A stretch of 64,000 nucleotides of DNA from Parvimonas sp015257355. GTDB taxonomy: Bacteria > Bacillota > Clostridia > Tissierellales > Peptoniphilaceae. Location: NCBI RefSeq assembly GCF_050262165.1, contig NZ_CP189844.1; one strand, given 5' to 3'. How positions within the stretch are numbered: position 1 is the stretch's first letter; every line of letters begins with the position of its first letter. Positions 60,383 through 64,000 of the stretch are shown piece after piece. The translations under genes and the position numbers were made by a program. The notes beneath the pieces were generated by a model, which worked only from the letters and a program-made list of their open reading frames with translations, searched no databases and was not told the DNA's origin.

Positions 60383-61024
60383 GCATTAGTTCCATTCTTA
60401 TCACATGAAGTTTTAAAGAATTCCCATCAGGATGTAAGAGACAGTTTTCGCAAATGCAATGACGGAATCGTCGAGGACAACTTCGAAACCTGGAACATCC
60501 GAGGCAGAAAGATTCTGGTAGGATTCACAGCTATCCCTAAGGATCAGGTCAAATCCTACATGGAAGGATTATGGAAAGAAAAGGATGACTATGTTGAATC
60601 CACTCGTAAAAAGAAATGCTTAGTTCTTAATTCCAAGGGTGCATACATCCGCAGCCATAAGAGCAATAAATGTGAAGGGTGCGAACGTCCAGAAAAGGAC
60701 CAGTACCTCTCTCGCTATATTTCATTAGACAAGTTTATGGATGATAACAGCGACGACGATACTAATCACAGCGGCTGGGAACCAACAGATAACACTTCAA
60801 CTAAAAACTCAGTTCTCAGTCTTATGATGATCGACGTTCTCATCAACGAGGTGTCCCTAAAGTACCCAGAAGCTAAAGCAATCTTCTCTCTTCTGATGAA
60901 CGACCCACAAATCAGTAATGCTCTGAAACAGATCGATTTGAAAAAGGGAAAGAGCCAGGCATATGAATACGTAAAGAAAATGCAGTCATACGCCAAAGAA
61001 CTCTACAACAAGAATTATCGTTAA
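60383..61024 (+). pseudogene. ICE-type gene, 5' end missing
   Basis: This is the only sizeable plus-strand coding remnant. The frame opens after a TAG at 60380 without a start codon; LVPFLSHEVLKNSHQDVRDS and NFETWNIRGRKILVGF precede the first ATG, at 60560. It has a small zinc-like patch (NKCEGCERPEKDQYLSRYIS) and ends KSQAYEYVKKMQSYAKELYN. It resembles an uncharacterised protein of Firmicute conjugative elements (about 210-220 residues). It joins head to head with the truncated recombinase, so both are scraps of one lost element. An ATG-started product of 154 residues might still be made. Confidence 0.55.
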
Positions 61025-61032
61025 TTTACAAG

Positions 61033-61068
61033 CAGCGGCTGGACACCAATTTTGCGGTCGCTGTTTTT
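61033..61068 (+). terminator. Terminator after the ICE-type remnant
   Basis: A 9-bp stem CAGCGGCTG / CGGTCGCTG (61033-61041 / 61055-61063, two G-U pairs) is followed by TTTTT on the plus strand, 8 bases past the stop at 61024. Confidence 0.75.
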
Positions 61069-61151
61069 CTTATTTCTACTATCGTTGTAGGGTGAACCCC
61101 AGGGTGCATTTTTTCTTGTTATCCATTCCCTAGCGTCAACTCTCATCTATA

Positions 61152-61308
61152 GATATGTTCCCACTCAATCTTATTTTCTCTCAAATAATAAGGCTTACTC
61201 TAAGCTAACGATACTTTTTAACGATAGCCTATGAATAAGCCTTTATTTTCTATACTTTATTTACTTACTGGGTGCAACTTTTGACATCAATACAATACTC
61301 TCCACATG
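61152..61308 (-). other. Right attachment site and right terminal module (attR)
   Basis: Read inward from the ACATG core (61304-61308), ATACTCTCCACATG matches 4219-4232 exactly. Further in lies TTTTTAACGATAGC (near 61211-61224), shared with both left modules, and an inverted copy of the GTGGGAACATATC motif (61152-61164). A long imperfect inverted repeat AATAAGGCTTA / TAAGCCTT lies around 61187-61247. The left-end and right-end modules are related but not identical, as expected of recombinase arms. Confidence 0.65.
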
Positions 61309-62625
61309 CACTGTTCTTGGGAATTGATTAAAGATTTTTAATGTTTTTAGTTCGTAGCCATTTTCGATTAGAACTTGTACGTCTCTTTTTTGGGTTTTTG
61401 GATTGCAAGAGATGTAGACCATTGTTTTTGCACCACAGGAAATTATTTTTTCCAATGCTTTTTGGTTTATTCCTTCTCTTGGTGGATCTACGATTATTAC
61501 ATCTACCATTTCTTTTCTGTTTTCAATTTCCTCTAAGACGTCTCCGGCAATGAAGGTACAATTTCTTAGTCCGTTTTCTTTTGCTGACTTGTTCGCACTT
61601 TCAACTGCTTCTTCTACGATTTCAATTCCATAAACAGCTTTTGCTTTTCTTGCTACAATTTGCCCTATTGTTCCAGTTCCTGAATATAAGTCAAAGACTA
61701 CTTTGTTTTCTATATCTCCACAAAGTTCAATTGCTTTTGAATATAGATTTATTGCTCCAAATACATTTGGTTGGAAGAATGAAAATGGTGTTACTTTAAA
61801 TTCCAAGTCAAATAGTTTTTCTGTTATGTATTCTTCTCCAAAAATTATATTTATCTTTTCAGGAACTACTGCATCTGCAAGTGAATCATTTTCTGTATGC
61901 ACGATTGATTTTATTTTACCTTCAAGATTCAATCCTAGAAGCATATCTACAAAACTTTTTTTATCAAATTCAACCTGAGTAGTTGTTACGATATTTACCA
62001 TTATTTCGCCAGTTGTTAGTGCATAACGAATGATTAAATGTCTTAAAAGTCCTTCATGATTTCTCTTTTTTACAAATGGAAGATTTTTTTGTCTTACAAA
62101 GTTGATAATTCCGTTTCTTATTATTTCAAAATCTCTATGTACTAGGTTACATTCCTTTGTATCTACAACTTCGTAAAATCTATTCTTCTTATGCATTCCA
62201 AGCATTACTGGGCTATCTTTATACATATCAGCAAATGTATATTCCATTTTATTTCTATATGCAGTTTTTAATGGACTTTCAAAAATTTCAGGTTCTTCTG
62301 AATATACATCTTCAAAAAGTTCTTTTATCTGTCTTTGTTTTAGTTTAAGCTCATAATCGTAAGAAACACTTTGATAGCTACAACCACCACATTCCAAATA
62401 GTTTGGGCAAGTTGGATTTGTTTCAAGTGGACTTTTTTCTAAAATTTCTAAAAGTTTTGCTTCCATATGTTTTTCTCTTTTTCTTCCGACAATTACAGAA
62501 ACTTTTTGTCCTTCAATTCCACCTTTAAAATTTACTTTTCTATCTTCAAAAGTAAATTCAGACATATTTGGAAAATTAACTTTTTCAATTATTCCCTCTA
62601 AATATTTTTTCTTTCTTCTTGACAT
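61261..62625 (-). CDS. rumA: 23S rRNA (uracil-5-)-methyltransferase RumA with phage-supplied end
   Basis: A protein of 454 residues from the ATG giving MSRRKKKYLEGIIEKVNFPN (AAAGGAAATAT upstream). Iron-sulfur cysteines lie in TCPNYLECGGCSYQ (about 90). The SAM site is VFDLYSGTGTIGQIVA, the motif near IIVDPPREG follows, and the catalytic Cys is in VYISCNPKTQKRD. It methylates a uracil in 23S rRNA, using SAM. The C-terminal end after FPRTVH (VESIVLMSKVAPSK) is encoded by the prophage right end, which keeps the gene whole. The lost native extension is at 9128-9440. Confidence 0.95.
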   Translation of the reverse strand: MSRRKKKYLEGIIEKVNFPNMSEFTFEDRKVNFKGGIEGQKVSVIVGRKREKHMEAKLLEILEKSPLETNPTCPNYLECGGCSYQSVSYDYELKLKQRQIKELFEDVYSEEPEIFESPLKTAYRNKMEYTFADMYKDSPVMLGMHKKNRFYEVVDTKECNLVHRDFEIIRNGIINFVRQKNLPFVKKRNHEGLLRHLIIRYALTTGEIMVNIVTTTQVEFDKKSFVDMLLGLNLEGKIKSIVHTENDSLADAVVPEKINIIFGEEYITEKLFDLEFKVTPFSFFQPNVFGAINLYSKAIELCGDIENKVVFDLYSGTGTIGQIVARKAKAVYGIEIVEEAVESANKSAKENGLRNCTFIAGDVLEEIENRKEMVDVIIVDPPREGINQKALEKIISCGAKTMVYISCNPKTQKRDVQVLIENGYELKTLKIFNQFPRTVHVESIVLMSKVAPSK

Positions 62626-62843
62626 ATATTTCCTTTCTATTAGCAGAAAAGAGAATAATAACCTTCCTCTTAATTCTACATACAATATTTTATCTATATA
62701 AAAATGTTTTATTCTTTAAGAAATTGATTTATATTTAATCCCTTAATACACTAAATATTATATCATATTTTCAAAATAATATCTAAATTTATGTATTAAA
62801 TTACACATATAGTTTTTATATTTAATACAAAAAAAATTATTAA

Positions 62844-62874
62844 TAAAAAAGAGCAAATATTTAATATTTGCTCT
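62844..62874 (-). terminator. Terminator after the SecA-tail remnant
   Basis: A perfect 12-bp stem AGAGCAAATATT / AATATTTGCTCT with a one-base centre is followed on the minus strand by six T. It lies a few bases past the end of the SecA-tail remnant. The roughly 160 bases between it and rumA are AT-rich and show no gene. Confidence 0.85.
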
Positions 62875-62881
62875 ATCTTAT

Positions 62882-63030
62882 CTATTTATTTTTTCCACAA
62901 CATTTTTTATATTTTTTACCACTTCAGCAAGGACATGGATCATTTCTTCCAATTTCTTTTCCTTTAACATAAGTAGTTTGTTCATCTTGAACATTTGTAG
63001 AAACTTCTACTCCTGCTCTTTCTCTTTCGA
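62882..63030 (-). pseudogene. SecA C-terminal tail remnant
   Basis: The frame reads ERAGVEVSTNVQDEQTTYVK, then GKEIGRNDPCPC, TGA, SGKKYKKCCGKNK and a stop. This is the zinc-binding tail of SecA (GRNDPCPCGSGKKYKKCC) with the Gly codon GGA changed to TGA. The rest of secA is absent upstream. It may be a trimmed host gene end or a partial duplicate left by rearrangement. An intact secA elsewhere must be assumed. Confidence 0.75.
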
Positions 63031-63176
63031 AGCCATTTATTTAAAGGACTAATATGTCATGATTTGACTTCGCCTTAAAGGTTAATTGTAATAAAATATA
63101 AAACTTTTAATAAGCCATGGTATTGTAGACATTTTCGTAAAATTTAGATTTTAAACTTCACGGATTCAGGTCATAT

Positions 63177-63410
63177 TTAACGATTAAATTTATTTTCCAT
63201 AGAATTGGCAAACTTTACCAAAGATAACATAACAGGAACCTCAACTAGAACACCTACTACAGTTGTTAACGTAGCTCCTGATGATAGCCCAAATAGAGAT
63301 ATAGCAACTGCAACGGATAGTTCAAAAAAGTTAGACGCACCAATCATACCTCATGGAGCTGCAATTGAATATGGTAGCTTTGCTAATTGCGTGATAGCAG
63401 GGTTAGGGCT
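63177..63410 (-). pseudogene. ACR3 arsenite transporter, C-terminal remnant
   Basis: The minus-strand frame ending at 63177-63179 reads AKLPYSIAAP, then TGA (63351-63353), GMIGASNFFELSVAVAISLF, GLSSGATLTTVVGVLVEVPV and MLSLVKFANSMENKFNR. This is the last membrane helices of an ACR3-type arsenite permease, with one nonsense codon and no front. Together with the [2Fe-2S] protein to the right it marks a decayed arsenic/metal resistance operon. Confidence 0.75.
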
Positions 63411-63471
63411 TCAACATGTTTCGAGTTGTCTTGATAGCTATCAAAACTGCGTTCTCAACCCCTATGGTTAA

Positions 63472-63568
63472 GGGGAACATATCCACACTCGTAGTTGGAA
63501 ACATATCCAACATTGGCTCTCGTTTGTGGGAAGATATCAACGGTTTTGTCTGTTCGTGAGAACATATC
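63472..63568 (+). repeat. Four-copy GNGAACATATC array
   Basis: Cores AACATATC / AACATATC / AAGATATC / AACATATC start at 63476, 63500, 63531 and 63561, spaced 24, 31 and 30 bases. The flanks keep TCGTNTGTGGGAA before and CMA after. The same motif occurs singly at 4275-4288 and 9483-9495 and inverted at 61152-61164, each time at an element end. Confidence 0.7.
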
Positions 63569-63576
63569 AACTCAAA

Positions 63577-64000
<424 letters not shown>

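Larger units (their letters stand above)
9436..61308. mobile_element. Complete-looking HK97-type siphovirus prophage in rumA
   Basis: About 51.9 kb is bounded by the ACATG cores at 9436-9440 and 61304-61308. It holds serine recombinases at the left end, then (going right, against transcription) lysis, tail, head, packaging, replication and early regulation genes, and a restriction-modification island and recombinase relic at the right end. All conserved genes run leftward. The insertion replaces the last residues of RumA by HVESIVLMSKVAPSK and strands the original 3' end at 9128-9440. Target and layout recall the Streptococcus pyogenes prophage Phi-m46.1, which also uses a 23S rRNA uracil methyltransferase gene and carries accessory cargo. 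That comparison is from general knowledge, not alignment. No CI/Cro pair is visible. DUF2815 and two small genes carry lesions, so function is likely but not certain. Confidence 0.85.

Noticed and set aside
9436..61308. Antibiotic resistance cargo as in some rumA-inserted streptococcal phages
   Set aside because: No mef, msr, tet, erm or other resistance gene is recognisable; the cargo end holds the restriction island instead.
63205..63471. Plus-strand frame of 88 codons near the right end
   Set aside because: Antisense to the ACR3 transporter remnant, which reads as real protein on the minus strand.
63472..63568. Possible CRISPR array
   Set aside because: Repeats are only about 10-13 bases, imperfect, unevenly spaced, and no cas genes are near.

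Overview
The DNA is AT-rich, nearly every gene lies on the minus strand, and starts are preceded by strong AGGAGG-type ribosome binding sites. This fits a low-GC Firmicute. The rumA type, a SecA-type zinc tail, arsenite and [2Fe-2S] gene remnants and clostridial-style phage genes suggest an anaerobic coccus or clostridium-like host. A more G+C-rich block at about 4.6-6.4 kb, an LtrA gene and an end resembling a streptococcal ISL3-type insertion sequence point to exchange with Lactobacillales. Species cannot be fixed from the sequence alone.

Layout. (1) 1-4.1 kb: cargo-like small genes of unknown role, a GIY-YIG nuclease gene broken by a perfect palindrome, and a thioredoxin. (2) 4.2-9.5 kb: a patchwork of element ends and broken genes. 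It holds a fused att-like junction at 4.22 kb, a TMEM175 / small Cys peptide / DsbA / ribosomal S14 cluster, a decayed second rumA copy, an IS terminus, ltrA, and the displaced 3' end of a rumA-type gene. (3) 9.44-61.3 kb: one prophage of about 52 kb inserted at the 3' end of rumA, which supplies a new stop for that gene. Read along the minus strand from the right, it carries a restriction-modification island, early regulation and replication genes (structured leader RNA, sigma-like factor, DUF2800/DUF2815, family A polymerase, antirepressor, primase-helicase, VRR-NUC, SNF2 helicase), a packaging and methylation block (HNH, TerS, SAM synthetase, two DNA methyltransferases, TerL), HK97-type head genes, siphovirus tail genes with a programmed -1 frameshift, lysis genes and three serine recombinase genes at the left end. 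(4) 61.3-64 kb: intact rumA, a SecA tail fragment with a UGA stop, an ACR3 arsenite-transporter remnant, a four-copy short repeat and a partial [2Fe-2S] protein gene.

How it works together. The recombinases and att modules explain integration into rumA and repeated accretion at this site. The phage carries its own SAM supply beside two methyltransferases. A AAA/DUF4143 ATPase with private promoter and terminator interrupts the packaging-head gene order as a moron. The most interesting system is the island at 51.85-59.1 kb: a tandem adenine methyltransferase, an unrecognised 321-residue protein, a McrB-type AAA protein, a McrC/LlaJI-type nuclease and a 622-residue protein joining an HExxH peptidase site to a C-terminal HTH. 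They sit in one operon behind a promoter whose spacer contains an inverted repeat. No CI/Cro-type lysogeny switch is visible.
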